64,000 bases of DNA from an uncultured Verrucomicrobia subdivision 3 bacterium (GCA_903865745.1 CAIPKV010000032.1:62001-126000); one strand, 5' to 3'; shown: positions 40,062 to 50,469, numbered from the stretch's first letter. The notes: generated by a model from the sequence alone, not told the origin. Numbers and translations are program-made.

Positions 40062-40586
40062 TTAATTTACTGGCGGTTGAGGAGCATGTTCATTGCGCCA
40101 GGTGATTAGAAAAATCAATCCGACGCCAGTACAAATGGCGGTGTCGGCAACATTGAATGCCGGAAAGCCGATTTCGCCGCCACCACGCTGTTGCATGTAA
40201 AAATAAATGAAGTCAATCACTTCATGGCGCGCGGGCAGCAGGCGGTCGGTGAGGTTGCCGGCGATGCCGCCAAAGATGAGGCCGAACGCAATCTGCCCGG
40301 GCAGCGTGTGGGAATTAAAATGGTGTCGCGTAAGAAACAGTGCGACAAACGCGAGCAAGGCCACAAGCGCGAGCGCGCCGTTGTTGCCGCGAAAGAGGCT
40401 CCAGGCCGCACCGGTGTTGCCCCAGTGCACGAACTTGAAGAAGCCATTGATGATGATTTTTTCGTCGCCTTTTTCGAGCAGGTTCAGCACCAGCCATTTG
40501 GTGAATTGATCGAGAATGAACACCACCACGGCGATGATGGTGAGATTGCGGTTGGACTTCTGAAAGTTGGAATCGGCTAGCGACAT
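40062..40586 (-). CDS. lspA: Lipoprotein signal peptidase (signal peptidase II)
   Basis: LDQFTKWLV, WGNTGAAWSLF, GGIAGNLTDRL, VIDFI...FPAFNVADTAI. Confidence 0.95.
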   Translation of the reverse strand: MSLADSNFQKSNRNLTIIAVVVFILDQFTKWLVLNLLEKGDEKIIINGFFKFVHWGNTGAAWSLFRGNNGALALVALLAFVALFLTRHHFNSHTLPGQIAFGLIFGGIAGNLTDRLLPARHEVIDFIYFYMQQRGGGEIGFPAFNVADTAICTGVGLIFLITWRNEHAPQPPVN

Positions 40587-40655
40587 TTTATTTCAACCCA
40601 TTAAACCGCATGCTCTGGCAAAGCAAAAGTCATTTTACCCGTGGTTTAAAAAGAT

Positions 40656-41120
40656 TTGTTTGCAACCCAGGTTGGTGTTCAATCCATGGGTATGAACATC
40701 TTTGCAAAACTTAAAGAAAGTTTTGCTGGTAAGGCAGAGCCGGAACATTTGCGGCGCGGCAAGCTTGGCGAGCGTGCGGCCAAGCAGTTTTTGCAGGGTC
40801 AGGGCTTGAAGTTTCTGGTGGCTAACTTCCGGTCTGAACATGGCGAGATTGATTTGGTTTTTCAGGACGCCGACTGCCTGGTTTTCGCCGAGGTGAAGAC
40901 ACGCTCAGCGGAAGTCTGGACGCGGCCAGCGGCCGCAGTGAACGCGCGGAAGAAAAAACTGCTTTCGCAGACGGCCTTGGACTATCTAAGGCGGCTGAAA
41001 AATCCCGAAGTGAAATTTCGTTTCGACATTGTCGAGGTGTTGCTGGCGGATGGTGTGGTAAGTGCGGTGCGGCATTTGCCGAATACCTTTTCGCTGTCCC
41101 GACCGTATCGCTACGCCTGA
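40656..41120 (+). CDS. YraN/UPF0102 family protein
   Basis: GERAAKQFLQGQGLKFLVANFRSEHGEIDLVFQD, VFAEVKTR. Confidence 0.92.
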   Translation: MFATQVGVQSMGMNIFAKLKESFAGKAEPEHLRRGKLGERAAKQFLQGQGLKFLVANFRSEHGEIDLVFQDADCLVFAEVKTRSAEVWTRPAAAVNARKKKLLSQTALDYLRRLKNPEVKFRFDIVEVLLADGVVSAVRHLPNTFSLSRPYRYA

Positions 41121-41166
41121 ATTTGCTTGCGCCGGTGAGCGGACCGGTTGAGCTTTCCTCAAAATC

Positions 41167-42393
41167 ATGAGCCACGCGTTGCACATCGGGCTTAGTGTAT
41201 CCCTGTCGCTATTCGGGCTGGGATTCGTTGGGTGGGTCTTCTGGCGTTCGCTGAAAACGAGCCACGACCCGGCGAAGCTGGTCTTCAAGTGGCTGCTGAC
41301 TGGGGCGGTCGTGTGGCTTGAGCTGGCCGTCGCGGTGCCGGCCTTTGGTCGGGGCGGATTTGATGCGATTTCGGTCGGGCTGGGACTTACGGGCGCGCTG
41401 GCCATGGTCATCAACATCGTATGGCGGCATAGCATCATTGAGCTAATTTCCAAGCCGCTGACCAACATCTTCGACGGCGGTAGTGAACCGCCGGAACCTA
41501 AGCCGGTCTATTCTATTGCGCTGGCCAAAAGAAAATCCAATCGCCCACTCGAGGCCATCGTCGTTATCCGGGAACAACTCGCAAAATTCCCTAAAGATTT
41601 TGAAGGCGTCATGTTACTTGCCAATATCCAAGCCGAGGACTTGAACGATCTGCCGGGTGCGGAAATCACCTTGAACAAATTCTGCGGTTCGCCGGAGGCA
41701 CCCGACCGGCAGGTGGTTGCGGCCCTGACGCAACTCGCCGACTGGCATTTGAAAAAGGCGGCGGACGTTGACGCGGCGCGCGCTGCCTTGCAAAAAATCA
41801 TCGAGCGGTTTCCCGGCTCGGAAGTGGCCCTGCGTGCCGAGCAGCGGCTGGCGCATCTGGGTGAGACGGAAAAGATCATCCTCGCGCAACATGACCGGCA
41901 GGCGCTGGCGGTGCCGGCAGGCTTGAAGAATATTGGCTTGCTGGATTCGACGGAATTCCTGCGCCCAAAGGAAATCGAGCCGGGTAAACTGGCCGCCGCC
42001 TATCTGAAACAACTCGAGCAGCACCCGCATGACTCGGAAGTGCGCGAGAAGCTAGCACAAATTTACGCGCACGATTTTCAGCGGCTGGATTTGGCGACTA
42101 TGGAACTGGCGCAACTGATCAATGAACCGCGTCATTCACCCAAACAGGTTGCGCATTGGCTGAACCTGCTCGCTAATGTTCAAGTGGAACTTGGCGCCGA
42201 GGTGGAAACGGTGACGGCCACCTTGGAAAAAATCGTGGAGCAATTTCCTGATTCCCCCATGGCGGAACAGGCGCAACGCCGGTTGGCGCGGATTAATCTC
42301 GAGTTCAAAAGCAAAAAAGAAACACCCGGCGTGAAGCTCGGTGTTTACGAACAAAACATTGGCCTGAAATATGGCGTGCCGCGTAAATCATAG
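41167..42393 (+). CDS. TPR-like membrane protein
   Basis: N-terminal TM helices plus TPR-like FPKDFEGVMLLANIQAEDLNDL, FPDSPMAEQAQRRLARI. Confidence 0.65.
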   Translation: MSHALHIGLSVSLSLFGLGFVGWVFWRSLKTSHDPAKLVFKWLLTGAVVWLELAVAVPAFGRGGFDAISVGLGLTGALAMVINIVWRHSIIELISKPLTNIFDGGSEPPEPKPVYSIALAKRKSNRPLEAIVVIREQLAKFPKDFEGVMLLANIQAEDLNDLPGAEITLNKFCGSPEAPDRQVVAALTQLADWHLKKAADVDAARAALQKIIERFPGSEVALRAEQRLAHLGETEKIILAQHDRQALAVPAGLKNIGLLDSTEFLRPKEIEPGKLAAAYLKQLEQHPHDSEVREKLAQIYAHDFQRLDLATMELAQLINEPRHSPKQVAHWLNLLANVQVELGAEVETVTATLEKIVEQFPDSPMAEQAQRRLARINLEFKSKKETPGVKLGVYEQNIGLKYGVPRKS

Positions 42394-42417
42394 CCATCCT
42401 GCAGGCTTACAGAAAGT

Positions 42418-43377
42418 TTAAGCTGCCGTCAGTTTGATGATTTCGCTGAGCGTCGTCTGCGGTTTGAAGCTTACATGGCGCTCAAGTTTTTCCACCAGCG
42501 GCTTACGGCGACGCATGTCATCAAAGCCCGGTGCATAGGCCTGATCGTAAGGGATTAGCTCAATCCTGGATTTCGAGTCGAGCGTTTCCACGACCAGCTG
42601 CGCGAGTTCAAAGATGGAAATTTCTTCCGTGCCGCCGATGTTGAAGATTTCACCCCGGGCAGAGCTGCATTTCTGCAACCGCACCAGGGCTTCAACGACA
42701 TCGTGGACGAGACAGAAGCAGCGCGACTGAGCGCCATCGCCAAAAACTTTTAGCGGTTCGCCCGCCTTGGCTGCCGCGATGAAGCGCGGCAGCACCATGC
42801 CATAGCGCCCGGTCTGACGCGGGCCGACGGTGTTGAACAGCCGGGCGATGGTTACCGGTAGCTTTTTTTCACGCGCGTAAGCGAGCGCGAGAAACTCGTC
42901 CGTGAGTTTCGAGCAGGCATAACTCCAGCGCGACTGGCCGGGCGGCCCGATGAGCAGGTCATCCTCCTCGCTGAATTCCGGTTTGGCGCTCTTGCCGTAA
43001 ACTTCCGAGGTGGAGGTCAATAGTAGCGGCGTGGAGTTTTTCGCGGCGGCGCGTAAAAGGGTTTGCATCTCGTTGAAGCTGGCTTCCAAAACATGCAGCG
43101 CGGATTTGACGACGAGTTCCACGCCAACGGTCGCGGCGAGGTGGAAAATGAATTCCGCCTCCGCCGCCAGTTCCGGCAGTTCGGCGTAGGCGGAAATCTT
43201 GGTCTGGATGAAACGGAAATTTCGGTGTTGCGCCACCGCGCGCAGGTTGTTCCAGCTGCCGGTGGACAAATCGTCAATGACCACCACGCCTTTGCCATCC
43301 TTCAAAAGCCTCTCCACCAAGTGTGCCCCGATGAAGCCTGCGCCACCAGTGACGAGAATGTGTTTGCCAGTTTTCAT
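42418..43377 (-). CDS. NAD-dependent epimerase/dehydratase (SDR)
   Basis: ILVTGGAGFIGAHLVERLL; STSEVYGKS; YACSKLTDEF. Confidence 0.92.
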   Translation of the reverse strand: MKTGKHILVTGGAGFIGAHLVERLLKDGKGVVVIDDLSTGSWNNLRAVAQHRNFRFIQTKISAYAELPELAAEAEFIFHLAATVGVELVVKSALHVLEASFNEMQTLLRAAAKNSTPLLLTSTSEVYGKSAKPEFSEEDDLLIGPPGQSRWSYACSKLTDEFLALAYAREKKLPVTIARLFNTVGPRQTGRYGMVLPRFIAAAKAGEPLKVFGDGAQSRCFCLVHDVVEALVRLQKCSSARGEIFNIGGTEEISIFELAQLVVETLDSKSRIELIPYDQAYAPGFDDMRRRKPLVEKLERHVSFKPQTTLSEIIKLTAA

Positions 43378-44486
43378 TTGAGTGCCGCCGCGACAGCTTC
43401 CGCCAATTTTTGCCGAAACTCAGGATTCTCAATCTTTTCCGCTTCGTGTGGATTGGAAAGATAGCCGCCTTCAATCAAAACCGCCGGTCGCTTTTGTCTC
43501 AGCAGCACGCCCATGAACCGCGCGCGCCGGATGCCGCGATCCTCCTCACCACTGACGCGCAACAACATAGTTTGTAAGCGGACGGCAAGCTGAAGATTTT
43601 CTGCGTCGCAACTATTGTTCGGATACTGGTCATTCCACAAATCACTATAACCGCGCGTGAGGGTCGATGGCATTCCACTTGGTGTTAGACAATAAGTTTC
43701 CAATCCGTTCTGAATTCTATCCGGCGCGGCGGAATTGAAATGCAAACTAATGAAAATATCCGCGTGATGCGCTTCGGCAAAAATGACGCGATTGGAAAGC
43801 GCGATATCGGAATCATTCGTGCGTGTGAGAAAAACTTTCCAGCCATTGGTTTCCAGCAATGGCTTGACGCGCCGCGCCCAGTCCAGCGTGAATTCTTTTT
43901 CAAACCGTCCGTCGAGCACGCTATGCGTCCCGACATTCGCGCCGCCGTGGCCTGGGTCAATGACGATGATTCGGTTGGCGCCAAACACCAGCGGTTCGCC
44001 GAGCAGTAGTGGCTCCAGGTTTTTTTGCAGGTCAAGGCCATAGACGAAAACTTGGTCGTCAATAATCTCCGGTGCGAAGCCGAGATTGATTTCAATGCCG
44101 TTCCAAGTAGCCTCGCGACTACCAATTTCCAGAATCAATTTACCCTGCGACGAGGTGATGACATAACTGGCAACTGGTGAAGTAGAAAATTTGCGCGGCG
44201 CGTTAAGTTTGTTTTTCTGCGCCCAACCATCTAGCGAAGTCCAGGTCAGAATGGGTGCGGGCTGGGAAATCTGCTTAGGCGGCAGATTCAAATGGGTTGT
44301 GGACGCAGGTCGAGAGTTGATGACGGCTGGATTTTTGTTGGGCGGTGTCAGCGCGGATTGGTTGACTGGGTTGGTCAGCGACCATTCCTGAGGTGGCGGC
44401 TGTGCTTCCGAACCCTCATGGACGCTGGTGCAGCCCGCCGCAAGCAAAAGGAGTCCGCCGAAGATGATTGCTGCGCATTTGAACAC
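43374..44486 (-). CDS. N-acetylmuramoyl-L-alanine amidase (Amidase_3)
   Basis: IVIDPGHGGANVGTHS; HHADIFISLHFNSA; VLIEGGYLSN. Confidence 0.92.
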   Translation of the reverse strand: MFKCAAIIFGGLLLLAAGCTSVHEGSEAQPPPQEWSLTNPVNQSALTPPNKNPAVINSRPASTTHLNLPPKQISQPAPILTWTSLDGWAQKNKLNAPRKFSTSPVASYVITSSQGKLILEIGSREATWNGIEINLGFAPEIIDDQVFVYGLDLQKNLEPLLLGEPLVFGANRIIVIDPGHGGANVGTHSVLDGRFEKEFTLDWARRVKPLLETNGWKVFLTRTNDSDIALSNRVIFAEAHHADIFISLHFNSAAPDRIQNGLETYCLTPSGMPSTLTRGYSDLWNDQYPNNSCDAENLQLAVRLQTMLLRVSGEEDRGIRRARFMGVLLRQKRPAVLIEGGYLSNPHEAEKIENPEFRQKLAEAVAAALK

Positions 44487-44530
44487 GCGCCAATTGTGCG
44501 GAAGCGAAAGACGGACTCAAGCTGTTTCCT

Positions 44531-44563
44531 CATTTACGATTTATGATTTACGATTTACGATTT
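44531..44563. repeat. Tandem ATTTACGATTTATGATTTACGATTTACGATTTG repeat running into the annotated ubiX start
   Basis: Four degenerate ~9-bp units directly visible. Confidence 0.9.
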
Positions 44564-44569
44564 GTTTGC

Positions 44570-45127
44570 TTGAAAATTCTTGTCGCCATCACTGGGGCTA
44601 GCGGCGCGCTGTATGCGCAGCGTTTACTCGACAACTTGGATCCGCGCCAGCACGAAATCCATGTTGTACTGAGTAATTACGCTCAGCAGGTCGTCGCCGA
44701 GGAACTGACCGACGGCTTAAAATTGCCCGAGGGCGTTAAACCGCACGGTTTAAAAAGCATGAACGCCCCGTTCGCCAGCGGCTCGAACCCGCCGGACGTG
44801 ATGGTGGTCATCCCTTGCACGATGGGTACGATGGGGCGAATAGCGCATGGTTACAGCGAGGATGTGTTGCAGCGCGCCGCCGACGTTGTATTAAAAGAAA
44901 AGAAGAAGCTCATCCTCGTCCCGCGTGAAACGCCGCTGAACCTCATTCATGTAAAAAACATGGAGCTACTGCTGCTCGCTGGTGCGACGCTAATCCCGGC
45001 CAATCCGAGTTTTTATTCCGGTGCCAAAACGATAATTGAATTGGTGGATACCGTCGTCGCGCGCGTGCTCGACCATATCGGCCTACCAAACCAGATTGCG
45101 CCGCGTTGGGCTGAAGAGCGGGAGTAG
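44570..45127 (+). CDS. ubiX: Flavin prenyltransferase UbiX (likely TTG start at 44570; ORF track starts at 44543)
   Basis: KILVAITGASGALYAQRLLD; PCTMGTMGRIAHGYSEDVLQRAADVVLKEKKKLILVPRETPLN. Confidence 0.95.
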   Translation: MKILVAITGASGALYAQRLLDNLDPRQHEIHVVLSNYAQQVVAEELTDGLKLPEGVKPHGLKSMNAPFASGSNPPDVMVVIPCTMGTMGRIAHGYSEDVLQRAADVVLKEKKKLILVPRETPLNLIHVKNMELLLLAGATLIPANPSFYSGAKTIIELVDTVVARVLDHIGLPNQIAPRWAEERE

Positions 45128-45130
45128 GAC

Positions 45131-45163
45131 GAGGATTGAGGATGGAAAATTGAGGATGGCAGA
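45131..45163 (+). repeat. Left arm of inverted repeat flanking the four-helix-bundle gene
   Basis: GAGGATTGAGGATGGAAAATTGAGGATGGCAGA; 30/33 complementary to 45580-45612. Confidence 0.9.
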
Positions 45164-45187
45164 TGTAGAACGCGCCAATTAATAATC

Positions 45188-45571
45188 ATGGCAATTATCA
45201 GAAGCTTTCGAGATTTACGGGCGTATCAGCAAGCTCGCAGCGAGGCCAGCAACGTGTTTGAGGCGACCAAGACTTTCCCCAAAGAGGAAAAGTTTTCCAT
45301 GACCGATCAAATTCGGCGCTCGTCGCGCGCCGTCAAATCCATGATTGCGGAGGCTTGGGGACATCGACGTTATCCTGCCGCCTTTGTTAGCAAGCTGACA
45401 GACGCACTCGGTGAAGCCAATGAAACCCAATCGTGGCTGGACGATGCGTTGGACTGCGGTTACCTCAGTATTGCCCAGCACCGGGACTTCGATGCGGCGT
45501 GGCAATCCATCGGCGGCATGATTGCCAATATGATTCTCAAAGCTGACGACTTTTGCCAGAGTGCACGTTAA
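45188..45571 (+). CDS. Four-helix-bundle protein (TIGR02436 / 23S rRNA IVS S23-like)
   Basis: IIRSFRDLRAYQQARSEASNVFEATKTFPKEEKFSMTDQIRRSSRAVKSMIAEAWGHRRYPAAFVSKLTDALGEANETQSWLDDALDCGYL. Confidence 0.92.
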   Translation: MAIIRSFRDLRAYQQARSEASNVFEATKTFPKEEKFSMTDQIRRSSRAVKSMIAEAWGHRRYPAAFVSKLTDALGEANETQSWLDDALDCGYLSIAQHRDFDAAWQSIGGMIANMILKADDFCQSAR

Positions 45572-45574
45572 AAA

Positions 45575-46498
45575 ATGTCTCTGCCATCCTCAATCTTCCA
45601 TTCTCTATCCTCGCTTCAGAAATGGGGCAGCTTCGTACGCTTCTCGCACACGGTCTTCGCACTACCTTTCGCGTTGGCGGCGATGCTTGTGGCCGCGCGT
45701 GACCAGCGCGGCTGGCCCGGCTGGCGCACTTTCGGGCTGATTCTTGCCGCAATGGTCTGCGCCCGGACGTGTGCGATGGCGTTCAACCGCATCGTGGACC
45801 GTAAGTTCGACGCGCTGAACCCGCGCACAAAGAACCGGCACCTCCCGAGCGGTCAAATTTCTCTAGCCAGTGCAATCTTACTGTGCGCCCTGTCGGCGGT
45901 GGGATTAGTGGCCGCCAGTTACTTTCTCAATCCGCTGTGTTTTTATCTCTCGCCGGTGGCGCTGGTGCTGGTCTGTTTTTATTCGCTGACGAAACGCTTC
46001 ACGGACTACACGCACGTTTTTCTCGGCGTCGCGCTTGCGCTCGCCCCTATCGGGGCCTGGCTCGCGGTGAAGGGCGGCAATCTTTCGCCGCTGGAAATAA
46101 TACAGATGACCTTGCTCGCCTTTGCCGTGATTTTGTGGCTCGTTGGCTTCGACATCATTTACGCGCTGCAAGATTACGAGTTCGACAAGTCGCACGGCTT
46201 GCGCTCGCTCGTCGTCGCGTGGGGACCGCAGAACGCGCTGACCGCCGCGTTTCTCGCGCATATGATTATGTGCGGCGCGTTGTTCGGCTTCGGTCTGTTA
46301 TGCCGGTTCCACGTCGCGTATCTCATTGGCTGGCTGATTATCGTCATTTGCTTGGTGCTGGAGCATTGGATTGCGCGGCGACGCAGTTTGAACTGGATTA
46401 ACATCGCCTTCTTCCGCTTAAACGCGTTGGTGGGTGTAATCTTTCTGGTAGTGGTGGCGGCGGAAGTAATCTTTCAAGGCGGCTTCAAATTACGGTGA
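45575..46498 (+). CDS. ubiA: 4-hydroxybenzoate polyprenyltransferase UbiA-like (N-terminus overlaps a repeat arm)
   Basis: FVRFSHTVFALPFAL; ARTCAMAFNRIVDRKFDALNPRTKNRHLPSG; DIIYALQDYEFDKSHGLRSL. Confidence 0.93.
   Translation: MSLPSSIFHSLSSLQKWGSFVRFSHTVFALPFALAAMLVAARDQRGWPGWRTFGLILAAMVCARTCAMAFNRIVDRKFDALNPRTKNRHLPSGQISLASAILLCALSAVGLVAASYFLNPLCFYLSPVALVLVCFYSLTKRFTDYTHVFLGVALALAPIGAWLAVKGGNLSPLEIIQMTLLAFAVILWLVGFDIIYALQDYEFDKSHGLRSLVVAWGPQNALTAAFLAHMIMCGALFGFGLLCRFHVAYLIGWLIIVICLVLEHWIARRRSLNWINIAFFRLNALVGVIFLVVVAAEVIFQGGFKLR
45580..45612 (-). repeat. Right arm of inverted repeat flanking the four-helix-bundle gene
   Basis: TCTGCCATCCTCAATCTTCCATTCTCTATCCTC. Confidence 0.9.
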
Positions 46499-46535
46499 GC
46501 CTCAGGCTTCTAGGTGTGAGCGCGGCCTAGTAAAA

Positions 46536-46745
46536 TTAAAACCTCGTTTTGACGCCGCAGGCGCGGGCGATGCACCAGCCGCTTAAGGCTTCGTAAATGG
46601 CAAACAGTCCCGCGCCAACCAAAATCAATCCCCACAACGAATAATCCCCAGCGATGACGATGCCCGCGACCAGACAAAGCGTGCCGATAACACCGCGCGC
46701 AATGCGTCCGGTGCGCTTGAGGTTGGGGCGGAAGAACTCGCTCAC
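46536..46745 (-). CDS. DUF2892-like small membrane protein
   Basis: RTGRIARGVIGTLCLVAGIVIAGDYSLWGLILVGAGLFAIYEALSGWCIARACGVKT. Confidence 0.75.
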   Translation of the reverse strand: MSEFFRPNLKRTGRIARGVIGTLCLVAGIVIAGDYSLWGLILVGAGLFAIYEALSGWCIARACGVKTRF

Positions 46746-46842
46746 GGCGGGAATCTATCACAGAGTTTTTCCATGGCAAGCCGCGCGCGGCCGCGCGGTT
46801 TTTCTTTACGAAGCAACCCGGCGAAGCAAGAATTGTTGCCGG

Positions 46843-47244
46843 ATGAGACGTGCTCTACGCAGATTTACCCTGACTTGCCTGCCGGTGATTTTCGCCTTTT
46901 CAATTTTCACCACCAACTTGGCAGTGCGGGCAGATACAAACTTAATGGATCCCAGCTTCACTGATGAGAATACGGCGTCGAAACAGTTGACCGAGGTGTT
47001 GAAAAAAAATGGCATCAAGACCGACAGCCTGTTGGATGAACATTTTATCTTCGCCTCCATGTTTTGGGGCGCGGTGGCGGGTGGCTATCTGCTTTACGCG
47101 CGGAAGCAGCGGGAAACCATGCCGCTCATCGGCGGCGTGGCGATGATGGCGGTGTCGTTTATGGTCACGTCATGGTTTTGGATGTCGCTCGCCAGTATTG
47201 GCATCATGATCGCGGTGTGGCGGCTCTCCCGGCAGGGTTATTAA
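46843..47244 (+). CDS. Hypothetical membrane protein
   Basis: Signal/TM N-terminus and two further TM segments; ORF-track start re-set. Confidence 0.55.
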   Translation: MRRALRRFTLTCLPVIFAFSIFTTNLAVRADTNLMDPSFTDENTASKQLTEVLKKNGIKTDSLLDEHFIFASMFWGAVAGGYLLYARKQRETMPLIGGVAMMAVSFMVTSWFWMSLASIGIMIAVWRLSRQGY

Positions 47245-47253
47245 AATAAAAAA

Positions 47254-47282
47254 CCGGAAGCCGCGAACGGCCTCCGGTTTCG
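47254..47282. terminator. Hairpin terminator between convergent genes
   Basis: CCGGAAGCCGcgaaCGGCctCCGG-type stem followed by TTT. Confidence 0.6.
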
Positions 47283-47297
47283 AAGCTTCAAGTTATT

Positions 47298-47786
47298 TTA
47301 GAACGACCAGTTTACAAAGGGGAAGCCGGTGGCCAGCTTGTCCGGGAATTCCTTGAACCACGGGTTATTCACGGCGATGTTCGCAAAGCCGATCTGCACG
47401 CCGCGCAGGTTGGCTGCGTAATTCACAAAGCCCCACTGGAGGCCGTGGTATTCATTGGCGACATTGACCGCGCCCAGCTGGACGCCGACGAATTTCTGCT
47501 TGCTCCAGTTGAGCATAGCCCAGTCGAGACCGGTGTAACTGTCGGAGTAGTTGACGAAGAAGCCGAGGGCAACGCCCTGGCTGTCGCCTGTGCTGCCATT
47601 GACGAAGCCGAGCGCTAATGAGCTCTGCGGATTCTCGCCCCAGATGCTCAGGGTGATGCCGCTGATTTCAGTGGTCTTGCTGTAGATGGCAATGTCCGGG
47701 GTCAACGAAGCCTGGAAAAAGGGTTCGCCGGCTTTTACGGTGGTGATGGCGGCAACGAGGGCCGTTAGGAGTAATACTTTTTTCAT
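47298..47786 (-). CDS. LA_2272-like surface repeat protein, copy 1
   Basis: LGFVNGSTGDSQGVALGFFVNYSDSYTGLDWAMLNWS..FVGVQLGAVNVANEYHGLQWGFVNYAANLRGVQIGFANIA. Confidence 0.75.
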   Translation of the reverse strand: MKKVLLLTALVAAITTVKAGEPFFQASLTPDIAIYSKTTEISGITLSIWGENPQSSLALGFVNGSTGDSQGVALGFFVNYSDSYTGLDWAMLNWSKQKFVGVQLGAVNVANEYHGLQWGFVNYAANLRGVQIGFANIAVNNPWFKEFPDKLATGFPFVNWSF

Positions 47787-47867
47787 TTTTTATTTTGGTT
47801 GTATTGTGGACGACGGGAATCTTTTAGAGTAATGCCATCGTCAGGGCAATCTCTTTTTCCGCCAATA

Positions 47868-47902
47868 AGAAAACCGGTCGCCGCGAACGGCAACCGGTTT
47901 TG
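47868..47902. terminator. Hairpin terminator 3' of copy 2
   Basis: AAAACCGGTCGCCGcgaaCGGCaACCGGTTTT. Confidence 0.65.
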
Positions 47903-47920
47903 AAAGTTAACCAGGGAATC

Positions 47921-48469
47921 TTAGAACGACCAGTTCACGATGGGGAAGCCGGTCGCCAGCTTGTCCGGGAAATCATGGAACCACGGGTTATTCAGCGCGA
48001 TGTTGACCAGGCCAATTTGCACGCCGTGAAGATTTTCCGTATAATTCACCACCGCAAGCTGGAAGCCGTGGAATTCCTGCGCCACATTGACGATGCCTTC
48101 TTGAAAGCCGGTGAACGTGCCTTGCGAAACATTGACCAGACACGGCATGAAAAAGATGCCGCCCTGCCAGCCAACAAAACTGGTCTTGCTGTAATTGGCT
48201 AGACCCCACGCGACGCCCGTGTAGGAGTCGGCGTAGTTATAGAAGCTCCAGGTGAAGCCGCTGCTGTTGCCGGTGCTGCCGTTGACAAAGCCGAGCGCCA
48301 ACGCGCTCTGCGGGTTCTCGCCCCAGATGCTTAGCGCGAGCCCGTTGATCTGGTCGGTCTTCGGCTGAACGGCGATATCCGGCGTCAGGGAGGCTTGGAA
48401 GCCGTGTTCTTCCGCCGACAAACCGGCGGTGCTAACGACGAGGGCGGTGAGGATGAATAGTTTTTTCAT
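47921..48469 (-). CDS. LA_2272-like surface repeat protein, copy 2
   Basis: Paralog of 47298-47786 with same ends (ASLTPDIA..., FPDKLATGFP.VNWSF). Confidence 0.75.
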   Translation of the reverse strand: MKKLFILTALVVSTAGLSAEEHGFQASLTPDIAVQPKTDQINGLALSIWGENPQSALALGFVNGSTGNSSGFTWSFYNYADSYTGVAWGLANYSKTSFVGWQGGIFFMPCLVNVSQGTFTGFQEGIVNVAQEFHGFQLAVVNYTENLHGVQIGLVNIALNNPWFHDFPDKLATGFPIVNWSF

Positions 48470-48581
48470 AATTTAATTTAGAACGTCACGTTATCATGTT
48501 TCGTCCGTCTAACAATCAGGTAAACACCTTATACCCCAAGATTAAAAAGATTCAACCGGCAAAATAACTTAGCCAAATGAA

Positions 48582-48613
48582 AAGGCCGGAAGCTGGTTGT
48601 CCGGCTTCCGGCC
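48582..48613. terminator. Hairpin terminator 3' of eno
   Basis: GGCCGGAAGCtggttgtccGGCTTCCGGCC. Confidence 0.65.
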
Positions 48614-48631
48614 ATTGAATTCAATTTTGAG

Positions 48632-49948
<1,317 letters not shown>

Positions 49949-50175
49949 TCAAAGAGGAAATCATAGGAGCCAAACGCCGCGAGTCAAGAATGGCGTTGCG
50001 CCGACCGCAGTTTTAACCGGAAGTTAAGTGGTGGATTAGCCGCGCCGCTTCACCCACCACGTGCATGGGGTGCGGCGCCCAATCATTTTCACGCCGGTAC
50101 AGCGATGCTGACGGACTACCGACCCAAAACCTCCAGATAACGCTCCGGGACGGCAAAAAACGTCGTTATTTGCCA

Positions 50176-50469
50176 AAAGGGGCATCCCCCCTTTTCAAAT
50201 GGGGCGAGAAGTTTTTCAAAAGGGGTGGCAAATCATGGCCATGGGGTGCGACCCTTTCCGAATGGGGCGCACCCCATTGCTCAAGGGGGGCCACCCTTTT
50301 GAAAGGGGGCACGCCCCTTTTGTTTAGGGGTGCCCCCCATTGGCCGAGGGGCGCACCCCTTCCGAAAAGGGGTGCACCCCTTTCCAAAACTTCGTCACCC
50401 CTTTTGAAAAACTTCTCGCCCCTTTCGCAAAGGGGTGCGCCCCTTCTTAAAAGGGGGACACCCCTTGGC
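50176..50469. repeat. 21-bp-period tandem array, 14 units, palindromic core AAAGGGGTGCACCCCTTT
   Basis: Units start every 21 bp from 50176 to 50449 without indels. Confidence 0.95.
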
